Assembly: GCA_016081115.2 (NCBI GenBank)
Contig: CM071935.1
Location: 26,330,653 to 26,394,652 of the forward strand
Reading direction: 5' to 3'
DNA length: 64,000 nt
Origin: Rehmannia glutinosa
Lineage: Eukaryota; Streptophyta; Magnoliopsida; Lamiales; Orobanchaceae
Position 1 is the first letter of the stretch. Every line of letters begins with the position of its first letter. The translations under genes were made by a program, and so were the position numbers. Below the pieces are notes generated by a model that saw only the letters and a program-made list of their open reading frames with translations, had not been told where the DNA came from and did no database searches. Shown one piece after another: positions 45,621-56,685 of the stretch.

Positions 45621-45832
45621 CGACCGGTCGCGCAGAAATAGACGTTTGAAAATAACACAATATTTTTACACAGGGCGACCGGTCGACGGGGGGTCCGACC
45701 GGTCGACCCTGTGTCCAACCGGTCCCCCTTGTATTTTTGAAGAACAGAAAGAGACAAACACAAGCAGGAACCGGTCGACCCTGGGGCGACCGGTCGACGC
45801 CACCGGTCGATCCCCTGGGCGACCGGTCGACC
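45621..45832. repeat. ACCGGT(CGAC) palindrome cluster, E 3' LTR
   Basis: Eight copies of ACCGGT, most within GCGACCGGTCGACC-like palindromes, in 210 bp. It lies upstream of the TATA box on the element's strand. Confidence 0.9.
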
Positions 45833-46001
45833 ACGAGACAGAAGTGTTGTCTAATTTTTGTCGAAAATAGACTTTAAGAAATACTCCGAAAAATTAGTAA
45901 AAACATTTTAAAACAATCGGGAGTATTTGGACAATATTTAAAACATTGTTTTGGTGTAAAAATAAAATCATCAAAATCATGATAAAACCATATATCAAAC
46001 A

Positions 46002-46018
46002 ATCTCCCCTTTTTTGAT
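46002..46018 (-). other. E polypurine tract
   Basis: The minus strand reads CAAAAAAGGGGAGAT directly before the 3' LTR start TGTTTGATA. Confidence 0.75.
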
Positions 46019-47200
46019 GATTACAAACCAAAACAATTTTAAGAAATATTGAGAGGTCGAATTTTAAAATCAAAAATGATTTTTCGATAAAAATATCTAA
46101 CCATTTAGAAGTGACCAAATTTCCAAAATAAAATAGCAACCAAATAAGGGAGTAAATATTTTCCAAATATTAGCACAAGTTCCCCCTATCCACAAGCACA
46201 TCAAGAATAAGATAGATGCAATCAACCAAAAGCTAAAAGCTCTGCGTTTACAAATAGAGCTAAAGAATTAAGAGCTTATAAGATCCCCCTGTCAACAAAA
46301 CATCATTAGACATGTAAATAAGTCCATAATACAACAAATGGACTAAATATACTACACAACTTTTAGCTTTAAGGAGCCATAGCTTATAGCTTCTTTCACG
46401 AGCTTATATTAGCTTTTATGAGCTAATGAGCTTATAACCTGTTTCTCCCCCTTTGGAATCATCAAAAAGAATGTTAGCACGATAGAAACATCATATATCC
46501 ATATCAAAATGCGCAAATTAATCGATTTATCGAGCTATTTATCATTAAGCTTAGAATTCCAAAAGCAAAGGGAAGGGTTGATTGAATGGCTTATGAAAGC
46601 TTTAAAAAGCTCATTTGAGTTGCAAAACATGATCTCTATGAAAATATATGACATATGAAAACAAGAGAATCATGTAGGTGATGAACTTTTCTTAGAAACA
46701 TTTTATCGAATACTTGGCGGGCATCAAGTAATAAAGAAGATGTGTAGCCCTTTGAAAATTTTTGCCAAGCTAATATATCATCACCAATTTGCACAAAACA
46801 TCATTCAACCAATACTATCCAACAATATCAAGATAGAAACATATCTTCAAGGGTTCAACCCAATTGAGACAAATCTAACCAGTTAAGCAAATGATCAAGG
46901 CATTACAAATGTCATCAAGCAAGAATTAAAGGAAGCACTTTTACCATCAATACTTCATACTTTTCATCCGAATTATCAAACAATGCCATTATGCATAAAA
47001 GAGTATTTTTACCATCAAATACTCCATCTAGACCATTACCATAAGTAATCAAAAGCTACTAGCACTCTTGCTAGTTCATCCCCTTAAGAAAAACAAACAA
47101 GCAAATATCATTAGTGCAATAGAGTTGTACAAAAAAATTCAATACATCAAAGACAATGTAAAATATGCAAAGACAATATGAAAAACATGGGGTAGAGACG
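46019..47200 (-). other. E 3' non-coding region
   Basis: No ORF conserved with other elements. AT-rich. A repeated AGCTTAT(A/G) motif lies around 46240-46450. It connects the env-like ORF to the polypurine tract. Confidence 0.45.
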
Positions 47201-48585
47201 TCAATCCTCATCCGAGGAGAAGCAAGCCACAGGGAGAAGCTCTTTGAAGAATCTCTTAAATTTCCCCATTTTGCTCTTCAATTTTGCGTTTTCTTCCTTT
47301 ACTTCCCGGAGCTTTTTTCTAAGAGATGCAACATTTCTAAATGTTTCTCTTTCCACTTTTTCCATTCTCCCTTTGAGACTCAAATCCTCAACATCCGGTT
47401 CGTTTTCATCTTCTCCATCATCCTCTTCATTAAAGTGCTCGTCTTCATTCCCCACAATCTCTTCTTCCCTATCTTCTTGTTCCCCGACATTACCTTTTCC
47501 AACAATATTTTCAACCTCATTGTCATTAAAGAAGTCATCCCGAGGTTGTCGCGGATTTTGAGCACGTCCTCTAGCGGCTTTAGTGGGAACCCGCGGTAAT
47601 TTTTGTCGCATTCTTACCATTTGTAGAATGCTGTCATTATCAAAATCATTATGATGAATTTCAGTATTCATCTCATTTTCCAGGTAGCCCGATAGGTATA
47701 GAAGTCGACAAATCAAGTTCCCCAATGTGTATTTCTTCTTAGTAAGCCTTCTTGATTCGGTCAAACAATACACAAATATAGCCGCATAATTTACCCTTTC
47801 GCCCCGGATGATCTTATAGGTGAGAAAAAGCTCGAGATTACTCGGAAGTTTCACTTCTTTACCACATACACAATATGAGCATATAATAGACACAATTCGA
47901 TAATTCGGCGGCATTGCCGAGAAGGTTACTTCCAGAAACACTCCCAAAAATGTTTTCACTTCATCTAGTGAAACACCAAAAAGATCATCATTCCAATGAG
48001 TGCAATCCACATTAACAACTCCATCATTAGGCACATTGAAATGATCACAAATGTCGGCAAATGTCCAAGAGAAATGCTTACCATTAACGAAGGTGTGAAG
48101 TTCTAAAGGATTATCTTCCATAGCATCAACAATCCACATATTTGCATAAAATAGTTTTATAAGCTCATCATCATAGTGCAAACACGGATTATCCCATAAT
48201 GATACCCAACCTTGAATTTCAAAGTAAGTCCTTATTTCTGGATATTCATCATGAAATGCCAAAAATCGAACCATACGAGTACAAGCAATTTTCTTATCAT
48301 TCAATCCAATATTTTCATAATGCTCATCCGCAAGTTTATTCAAAAATCGAAACCTATTAGCTCTAGAGAGAGGCTCGAAAAGAAGTGACAACTTACTAGA
48401 GTCCCAATGAATATTCGATTTTGAAATCCCGGCTCTCAAGTAATTCAACAATCTCCTTTTTCCGTAAGTCGGTTTCGATTATCTCTTTGTGGAACATCAT
48501 CTTGTTGGGGGTTAGAAGAAGATTCTCCCCTTTGCTTCCTTCTTCTCTTTTGAGGATTTTGTCCGGTAAATTGACGGGGTGCCAT
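47201..48585 (-). pseudogene. E env-like ORF (nearly intact)
   Basis: Starts MAPRQFTGQNPQKRRRKQRG (ATG at 48585), a basic N-terminus that could act as a nuclear-localisation signal; one frameshift between about 48500 and 48450; then open for over 410 codons. The middle (TWSFADICDHFNVPND-like region, CTHWNDDLFGVSLDEV, RGERVNYAAIFVY, LGNLICRLLYLSGY) resembles the plant 'putative transposon protein' domain and aligns loosely with the VNW core of the A/B/C ORFs. The C-terminus is strongly acidic (EEEIVGNEDEHFNEEDDGEDENEPDVEDL) and then a coiled coil (EKVERETFRNVASLRKKL). No membrane segment is seen, so 'envelope' is a positional name only. Confidence 0.72.
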
Positions 48586-48773
48586 GTAAACAAGATGAAA
48601 TGAGTGATATAAACTCAAAGATTGAACCAATTTCAGAGATAATGAGAGATATAGTGAAAATTTTGGAGAGACTTGGGGCTAGGGTTCGAAGTTTAAAAGA
48701 AGAAATGAAGAGATGACAGTCCCCTGTTTTTAAAAAAACGTTATGTCTGTCTGTTCTCACCCAAGCGACCGGT
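48586..48773 (-). promoter_or_regulatory. Gene-like leader upstream of E env-like ORF
   Basis: On the minus strand: a T-rich/A-rich TTTTTTTAAAAA (48729-48741), pyrimidine-rich DNA, and GAACCCTAG (48680-48689), close to the telo-box AAACCCTA. It lies between the ACCGGT cluster (48774-48826) and the ATG. Confidence 0.4.
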
Positions 48774-48826
48774 CGACAGGGCTGTCGACCGGTATGGTCG
48801 ACCGGTCAACCCACTGGTTGACCGGT
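48774..48826. repeat. Internal ACCGGT palindrome cluster of E
   Basis: Four ACCGGT sites in ~53 bp, the same motif as in E's LTRs, about 190 bp upstream of the env-like ATG. Confidence 0.88.
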
Positions 48827-49754
48827 ACCTGCTCTGGGGTACCAGTTTTACTGAGAAAACTATGTCCAAAAATGCAAATCGAAACCCAAACATTTTAAAA
48901 ACGTGCAAACATGGAATATTTCCAAAATTTACGAGCCAATAAAAATTAAGAGACTCGATTAAAACATGATTTCGAAAAGTGCCCCTTTTTAGAGAAAAAT
49001 CGGCAAATCCCATTTAATGGCACTTAAGAGAAATGCAATAAAATGGTTTGAAAGATAAGAGCAAGATTATGACAAGAAAAATATCGAGTTCTAAAAATAA
49101 TACGAGTGAACGTACCTCGATAGTTTAAGGTCCTCTTGACACATTATGACAAATAGCCATTGGTGAAGATATATACATCCTACACAATTCTTGAACAAAT
49201 CTTGCACAAATATAATGATACAAGTGTAGGCTAATACAATAATAGATGTTACAAGTATGCTTATGCTATAAAAATTCATAAGAGATAATAAACCACATAA
49301 GTCAAAGTAAATGCACAAGAGTTTTAAAACATCATGCAAGGTCTCATTTTCAAATAATTTAAAAAAAACGCTAATATATATTGAAGACCTTAATTAAAAA
49401 AATTTAAAAAACCATTTTACAATTATGACACAAATAAAAGCATGCATAATAAAATGCATATTTAAATGCGGAGATACGGTTTACCAATTACACCATTTCA
49501 ATAGGTTGTGTCTTTCCCATTGTTGATGATATCTTCCCCTTTGAAAATCATCTTGTAGATGATAGCTCTTCCTATTGCTCCATTTCCAAGGACTGTGTCA
49601 TTCCCATTGTTGATAGTGTCTTTCTCTTGGAAATTCATTTTGGTGATGTCTTCTCCTTTGATCAAATGAGACGGTCATTTGATGTCTTCTTGGTGGTATG
49701 AATTTTCCTTGATTATTATTTCGTCGGGTACCTAATATGACATTGTTTTATGGT
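48827..49754 (-). other. E interval between gag and env-like ORF (pol missing)
   Basis: Where pol should lie there are only ~930 bp without RT or integrase signatures. An imperfect repeat of ~90 bp is at about 49508-49590 and 49598-49665 (shared TCCCATTGTTGAT). Confidence 0.6.
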
Positions 49755-50840
49755 ACCCTCAAGTGTTTGGGTCCTTTGGGATTAGCTTTGAGACTTTTAG
49801 GTCTCCAACAATAATTAGAGTTATTTCTAGCCCGACCAGTATTTACCGTATGACCCTTTTTACCACAATAGAAGCATGTAATAATTCTAGAGGTGTAATG
49901 ACCAACATGCTTAGAGACTTGACTATTTTTAATATGGTTAACAACATTAGGCTTATGATCAAGTCATTTATCACAATTATGAACATCAACAATATTGGAC
50001 ACTTTATTGGTACTCAAGTTGTATAAATCCTTTTTCATACAATCAATATTCTCAACAAGAGTACTGTTTTCTTTTTCAAGGTTTCTAACCTTATCAAGAG
50101 TGGTGGTGTGAGCACATGATAGTGATTCATAGGAGGTAAATAGACTATCCTTATCATTTTTCAAAACATTGAATTCCTTTTTCAATTTTTTGTATTTAAC
50201 AAGCAAGCTTTGAAATTCATTTTGAAGTTCATCATAATCATTAAGCAAATCACTATAATCATTTTGTAATTCATTATCATAGGAAGTAGAGGGTTTAGAA
50301 CTTACCTCATTTTCTTCGAAGCCCATAAGACAACGTTCATTTTCATCATCGTCGGGAGTTGTAGGAAGCTCATCCCATGTTGTTGGGTTTGAAGTTGTAC
50401 CCATTTGAGAAGTAGATGCTTTTGTGTGATACTCCTTCTAATTTTCTCCATACTTCATGTTCCGATTTAATTCCTACAATATGATCATATTCCAAAAGGG
50501 TAAGTGAACAATACAAAATATTAAGAGCTTTACCATTTAAGGAGATGATTTTCTTATCTTCATCATTGAGCTCTTTGAAGCCTTTGGAGGTGTGTGGTGT
50601 GTCCATCATCGGAATGGATTCTACATTAATGTCTGTGTTCCAAATACCGAACCCGCAACCTTGTAGATAACATTCCATTCTTTCTTTCCAAAATGTATAA
50701 TTTTTGGAATCAAATAGTAGTGGCTTGGTGGTGGAGGCGCTGGTAAGGTAGACTTCATTCGTAGCCGATGATCGTTCCTCTTTACTCGCGATGTGGAATG
50801 AGCTTGCCAAAGAGTTTGGCTCTGATACCACTTGTAAGTC
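49755..50840 (-). pseudogene. gag: E gag, internally deleted
   Basis: The N-terminal piece (50840-50370) reads TTKPLLFDSKNYTFWKERMECYLQ ... EHEVWRKLEGV, the UBN2 capsid start. It then breaks off where the capsid core should continue. The second piece (50404-49964) has the acidic CLMGFEENEV region and a coiled coil (DELQNEFQSLLVKYKKLKKEF). A third piece keeps CFYCGKKGHTVNT, a zinc knuckle whose last Cys is changed to Thr. I see no ATG in the first frame between the primer site and the conserved core. Confidence 0.75.
50818..50830 (-). other. E primer-binding site
   Basis: The minus strand reads TGGTATCAGAGCC, two bases inside the 5' LTR (50833): a perfect initiator tRNA-Met site. Confidence 0.9.
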
Positions 50841-52159
50841 CAAGCGGCTACGATAATCTAGAGGGGGGTGAATAGATTATCTCCATTTTCTCGATTATGC
50901 CCTCTTTTTCGAATCAAACAAGCCAAGACAATAGTAAAGGTGCGGGAAGTAAATAACACGCGTCGATTTATAGAGGTTCAACCCACCTAGGGCCTAATCC
51001 TCTACCACTCCAGTATATCCGGGATGGATTTCAAAAAGAAAAAAATATTTTATTAATTACCAAAATTAATACAACATCAACTTACAACAACACCTTGAAG
51101 AGCACCACACTGTTCTTCAACACCACCTTGGAGATTACCACAATCTCCCTTGAAGATTAGCACAATATTCCTTCAACGGCACCTATGAAGATCACCATAA
51201 TCTTCAATCTTGAAGAATACCAAATTCTTCAAACACCTCAAGAGCACCAACCTCTATAAACACCTATCACCTAGATCACCCAAGTGTACTCTTTCCACAG
51301 GAATACTCACAAGGATGTCTTGTGTTGAATGATGACCAAAATCAAGATTACAACTCAATAATGAATGATACAATTTGGGTGCGAGTGTGATCAAGAAATA
51401 AAGCCTAGAATTGAAGATGTGAAAGTGATAAGCTAGGTAAATTACAAAAAGAATAATAACAATGAAGAGCCAATGTGTTTTCTTGAATGTATCTTGTTGT
51501 GTTGTATCTCAATTGTTGTATAGGTTGCTCCAAAACTTCCTCTATTTATAGGAGATGATTGATCATGTATAGGCTCCTCTTAGGGATTGAAAATCTACAG
51601 AAAAATACAATTAAAATCAAGAATATAGATGTTAGAAATCAATCCCACAATTTAAGAAAAGTTGGTCTGCTACACAACGATCAGAATTTGCCGTCAAAAC
51701 CTTAGGGCGACCAGTCGCGTAGAAATAGACGTTTGAAAATAACACAGTATTTTAACATAGGGCGACCGGTCGATGGGGGGTCCGACCGGTCGACCCTGTG
51801 TCCGACCGATCCCCCTTGTATTTTTGAAGAATAGAAAGAGACAGACACAAGCAAGCACCGGTCGACCCTGGGGTGACCGATCGACGCCATTGGTCGACCC
51901 CCTGGGCGACCGGTCAACCTACAATTTTAAACTTCAATCTCATTTTTCTATTTCAACGTACACCTTCAGGTAAGGGCGACCGGTCGACCATGAGACAGAA
52001 GTGTTGTCCAATTTTTTTTGAAAATAGACTTTAAGAAATACTCTGAAAAATTAGTAAAAATATTTTAAAACAATCGGGAGTATTTGGACAACATTTTAAA
52101 ATATTATTTTGGTGTAAAAACAAAATCATCAAAATCATAATAAAAATATATATTAAACA
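50833..52159 (-). repeat. E 5' LTR
   Basis: 1327 bp, TG...CA on the minus strand. Longer than the 3' LTR, mainly through an extra ~60 bp at about 51914-51975 within the palindrome cluster. The ACCGGT cluster at 51707-51989 is partly eroded. Confidence 0.9.
51707..51989. repeat. ACCGGT palindrome cluster, E 5' LTR (eroded)
   Basis: Five intact ACCGGT sites; the other positions read ACCAGT, ACCGAT and ATTGGT. The changes from the sister LTR are C-to-T or G-to-A. Confidence 0.88.
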
Positions 52160-52205
52160 TTAACTACGCCATTCACTTGCGGTGAAGCTAAAAATAAAGC
52201 GAACA
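52160..52205 (+). repeat. D 3' LTR, terminal part after copia E
   Basis: TTAACTACGCCATTCACTTGCGGTGAAGCT-type sequence ending AGCGAACA, matching 38771-38816 of the 5' LTR. Confidence 0.85.
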
Positions 52206-55200
52206 GTGGTGATGGCGGCAATTATGGAAGAAAACAATGTTAACTGGGCTGAGTTATTTTTCAGCTACATTTGCCAGAACGTGATCAACAAGACTATAGA
52301 GGAAAAACGTTTGGAGGATATGGCCTAGTGATTGGCCATCTCATGGAGGTGAAGGGGATTGCCCTGAGACATGGAAAGACGTTTCATGTCACAAAAATAT
52401 GTTCAAGGCCAATCTTTCTGGCGCTCAGAGGCAAGTGCATTCTGGAAGAGGTGACACCAATGAGGATGAATCAGCTGATCATGTTCCGGAAGACACAGCT
52501 GCAACCGCCCCAGCTCTCTCTCCTAAGTCCATTCAAAAGACGAGAGTTGTTGCACCTAAACCAGCATCTACCCCTGCAGCCAAGAATGCTTCTGCCCCTG
52601 TAGCTGATCCCAAGAAAGCACCTGCCCCAGCAGCCAAGTCCACTATAGCTCCTGCCCCTACAGCCGAACCAAAAGACGCACTTGCCCATGCAGCCGAGAC
52701 CGAGAAGGATACATCTACACCTTATCCGGTCATAAAGAAGAAACGATCAGCAGTGCCTCGCAAGCCAGTTGCAGTGAAGAAGATAAAGATGGTGGAGCCA
52801 TAAGCCACCGAAGAAGCTGAAAAGGAAGAAATTCCTCTTGTGAAGACCAAAAGAAGAAGACTTGTTCGGAAGTCTGAATTGGATAATGCTGAAATCGACA
52901 CTCAGCCTGCAAAAGAGACTGCTGAAATCTAAGAAGAGCAGTCGAAGGAAACTGATGGTGGTGATGCAATCAGTATGGAGAATGAGAAGACTGATGATAT
53001 CGATCAGCAGACTACCAAAGACCCAGCTTTTTGAGAGACAGTTGTGGAGAAACATGGAGCTGAGACAACCGAGCACACTGAGAAAAGTGTTGTCCAGTCC
53101 CCTCAGACCGACGCTAGAGAACCTAAGGAGGAACATGCTCCACTCACTACCAATCAGGAGGAATGAGATGATGATGATGTGGTGATGCTATCTCCTATCT
53201 ATCCTGACATTCGGGAGAGATTGAGGGTATGGAGAAGCTGGAAGCTAAGTTACTCCAGGCATCAATTCCAGCGCCCATAATTCATTGACGAAAAAGAGGA
53301 GCTTATGGATTTCTTGGGTAACATAGCCATTAGCTCCGCCCTTAATCTTGAATTTTCCATGACCATTCTATCTCAGAAGAGGGATGAAGAGAAAGAGCCT
53401 TGGAGAAGGCCAAAGAAATAGAAGAAGCAAAGAAGCCCCACACTTGTCCTTTCTCTGATGTACCAAAACATGTCATGGACTCAATTGACAGCAGCGACAG
53501 TGATGTTGAAGAGATAGATCATACTGTTGCAGCTGAGAAAGATGAATTCAAAACAAGCCATTAAAGAGTCCAAAGGGATACACGAGTAGAGAATGCAAGA
53601 GGGCCCAAGAGAATCTTCTCAAATCTCTTTAGTCCCTGATATGATTGATGTGGTGTAGAATATTGATGTTGACATTGCTTCTACCACATCCCCAGTGCAC
53701 TCAGAAGATGGCACCAGGACTATTGGCGATGAAGCTAAGGATGGTGATGAAGCAGGCACCTTAGCCAAGCCAACTCCTGCAGAAGGTGTGGAGACACCTT
53801 CCCCCATGGCTCAGCTGGTGCGCCAGTTGAGGGGGAAGCTCTCCCCACCACAGCTAGGTCGAAGGATGTTGTGGGAGACCAACCAATGAAGTTTGGAGGC
53901 GAAGGAGAGATTAAAAAGGTTCAGAAGAGTGAAGTTAACGATGCTCAGATGGTTCAGACTGTCTCAGCTAAGACTTCATCTACACTGCAGGCCAATGACG
54001 TTGCTGAAGCAGCTAAGGCACATGATGGAAAGGAGGCCATGGGAGTTGACACTCCTGGCCCTAAAAGTGCAATCGTAAGACCCTTTGATTGCGATTGAAG
54101 ACCCCAAGGATGCCCAGGCCCACTGCAAGGGGTATCTGTCCAAGACCCTGGCGATGCCCACCAATGGATGCCCAGGCCCACCTTGGCATCAAAGGGTGCG
54201 AAAGGCCCAAATGAGGTTGAGACTTCCTTGGGTAAAGGAACTGAAAATGAGCCAACTCCTCATGTGGAGGTTGCTGATGAAGAAGAAGAAATCAGCGCCC
54301 TTCATGATTCACAGGAACATGTTGATACTGAATTCTTGGAATCAGAAGATGAAGCTGAGTCCACCCCTGTTGATACATCTAACAAGCACACAGCTGATGA
54401 GGATGCTCAGGCCACTCGGAGCCAAGTCAGTGACAAATTTGCTCCGATGAACTTTGTATTGGTTGATGGGCAACCCCCAATGACACCATCACACTCCGAT
54501 GAAGCTGATAAGTCAACCGAGGGACAGAGACTCAAAAGAAAGCCACAACTGATACCGAGGAAGCTATTAAAACAGTTGCAGATCAGTCAGCTCAGTAGGC
54601 TAACACAGCTGCTCAAGATGTCGATGAAGCTGAAACAACTGAGGCATATAGAGCTGAAGAAATATTAAAAGAGAAGGGGAAGACTCCACAAACTCAAGAT
54701 ATGGAGATACCTATCTTCCCTGAAGATCTTTCGTGGAATATTTTCCGTTTGAAGCCCATATTCCATTTGAAGCCGAATCTGCTATAGAACAAGATCGCTA
54801 TAATTTCCAATAATCCCCAGAAGAACTCTGAGCTCCAGGTGAAACTGCAATTGTGCCTATTGGGTTTGACATTGATGCAATGTATAGCCCAAAGATCAGT
54901 CTGCTGAGACAGCTGACTTCGGGAAATCCTTTAAAGCCTTTTGTGCTGAGATCGAGAAAATGGAACATGGCTTTTCATCTTTGGACCAAAGGCTTGACAA
55001 CTGGGATTCTATGATCACCGAAGACATTAGAGGAACATTTTTGCAAATCAGAAATTGGGTTGGACAAGTGAAGGCATTGAGGGGAGAACAGGTCACCTAT
55101 TCCAAGTCCCAATTTGCTAAGATGGTGATCTAGAGCTCTGACAACCTCAAGTTCCAGCAAAGGCTACGTGACCACATTTTCAGGATAGACGAGTCTCACA

Positions 55201-56380
55201 AGTAGGACATGGAGTTGCTCAAGCTGCAGCATAAGAATGAGATTGCCAGATTGGTGACCAACATAGAACATCAGATTAAGGTTTTCTAAACAGAAATGAA
55301 GCTGATGGCAGGTCTGAATTCCGAAAAACTTACTCCAAGTCACACGACAAACATGACTCTACCAACAGCAGACTCAACTTCATCCTGAGTGGTATGTTCC
55401 CTGGCCTACCTCTACCCTTTGGTGATGATGCCAAAAAGGGGAAAGATGAAGCCATGACGGAGCTGAAGGAAAAGGCAAAGGAGTGATAAGGCGGGAAATA
55501 AAGAGGAAGCAAGCAAGGGGAAATGAAGCTCTGTGAAGAAACCCTATTTGAAGATCATGTTTGCTAAAACCCCACAGCAAGGAGAAGTCACAGCCTCACT
55601 TCTCAGCAGACTACCTAAAGAGCTGACAGTGGAAGAGAAATCTGAAATGGCAGTCAAGGAATCAAGAAAAGCAATGGAAGCTGAGTTTGAGAAGGTAGTT
55701 GACAAACACTCTGAGCGCATTAAGGACATCAAAGGAAGGTATGGTGGCCCCCCAGCGGGACTATTGAAGGTTTCCCCTGCAATTAAACCCCCAAGAGAAA
55801 TCACGATGACTGATACTGGATCTGATCCCACATCACTAGAGAAGTTTCAAACTCTAGATACTGAAGGTTATTTCAAGAACTTAACTCTACCGCAGGCGTG
55901 GAACTTGTACTGTGAGAAGGGTATTGATTTGTGCAAATCAGCTGATAAGTAGTAGAGTTCCAGCAGTCACTCAGCTAGGAAGGCACTAGTACAGTACACT
56001 CCCAGAGGAGGAGCTGAGTCAACTAGAGGGAGGGGAAGGTCCGGAAGTAGTAGAAGAGACAGAGGCACTCCATTATAGCCAAGACCACAAGATATAAGGT
56101 ACATTGATCCATATAAAAAGGGAATCAATTCCTGGGCTGGGTATGACCATCTTGCCAATTTAGAAGTAAAGCGCAAGAATGAGGAGGCAGTGAGAAGGCA
56201 AGAGGCAGAAAATGAAAGAGCGATGCATGAATGGGAGGAAAGGCAACGTAGGAATGACCCTGCTACTAAGCGCGCATATGAGAAGAAGAAGAAAGATGAT
56301 GAAGAGAAGAAGGGAAGAAGAGCGGAGGATGATAGAATTAAAGCATAAGATGAAGAGAGAGGAAGGAAGCAGCCAAGGCA
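52206..56380 (+). pseudogene. Copia C env-like ORF, main part
   Basis: Resumes at GTGGTGATGGCGGC, equivalent to about 23018 in B: NNVNWAELFF, GYGLVIGHLMEVKGIALRHGK, then (frameshift) MFKANLSGAQRQVHSGRGD and a degenerate Ala/Pro/Lys repeat region (52510-52700). Further on: acidic segments with DDDDVVMLSPIYPDI (53170), long low-complexity parts, a basic/acidic helical end with KESRKAMEAEFEKVVDKHSERI (55660) and a charged tail (RREEERRMIELKHK). About 20 stops or shifts. Joined with 38014-38120 it implies an ancestral protein of over 1300 residues, far longer than the E version. No membrane segment was recognised. Confidence 0.65.
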
Positions 56381-56685
56381 TTGAATACGGTTGTAACCCC
56401 TTCGTTTATTTTACTTAACTGTAAATACACAGCTGTAAGTATTTTATAATTTCATAAAGTTTTGATACCTATTGTAATAACTTTGGTCTGATACTTGTTG
56501 CAAATCAAATTTAGTATAGCTCTGATACAGTGTATATAGTATACCTTGTAAACAGCTTTTTAAAGGGCAAGAATGCTATGATCAATAAAATTGACATATT
56601 AAGCTCATACATTCTTTGTTACTGCACTGCTTGTGTTTGCTGTAATTTTTTATTTAAGTTTTGACATCATCAAAAAGGGGAAAAT
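56381..56685 (+). other. Copia C 3' non-coding region and polypurine tract
   Basis: AT-rich, no ORF; ends CATCAAAAAGGGGAAAAT (56668-56685), a polypurine tract directly before the 3' LTR. A and B have lost this part. Confidence 0.65.

Larger units (their letters stand above)
44746..46001 (-). repeat. E 3' LTR
   Basis: On the minus strand it runs TGTTTGATATATGG ... GGACTTACA, 1256 bp, nearly collinear with the LTR at 50833-52159. It contains eight ACCGGT sites (45621-45832) and a TATA box (45452-45464). Confidence 0.9.
44746..52159 (-). mobile_element. Copia element E (minus strand): gag plus env-like ORF, no pol
   Basis: 7414 bp with LTRs at 44746-46001 and 50833-52159, iMet primer site at 50818-50830 and polypurine tract at 46002-46018. 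Flanks ATAAC (44741-44745) and TTAAC (52160-52164) agree with a 5-bp target duplication with one change. Internal DNA (4.8 kb) holds a shrunken gag and a 416-codon env-like ORF; I find no integrase, RT or RNase H signature. Likely a non-autonomous derivative of a Sirevirus-type element. Confidence 0.88.
38160..52205 (+). mobile_element. Athila-like Ty3 element D, interrupted by E
   Basis: Truncated 5' LTR (38160-38816), tRNA-Asp-type primer site, gag, protease, long non-coding region with two polypurine tracts, and a 3' LTR (43385-44745 plus 52165-52205). The first ~740 bp of the 5' LTR, with ~300 bp of flanking copia C, are missing on the left. No RT, RNase H or integrase is present: after protease the sequence touches LPENLKYASLG (the usual RT lead-in) and then goes non-coding. 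Non-autonomous. Confidence 0.85.

Noticed and set aside
45621..45832. CRISPR-like array
   Set aside because: Units are palindromes at irregular spacing without unique spacers of constant length; plant LTR context.
45646..45870. Gly/Arg/Pro/Val-rich frames on both strands
   Set aside because: Produced by the ACCGGTCGAC palindromes; not a protein-coding repeat.
47165..47599. 144-codon plus-strand frame
   Set aside because: Antisense shadow of the acidic/coiled-coil end of E's env-like ORF.
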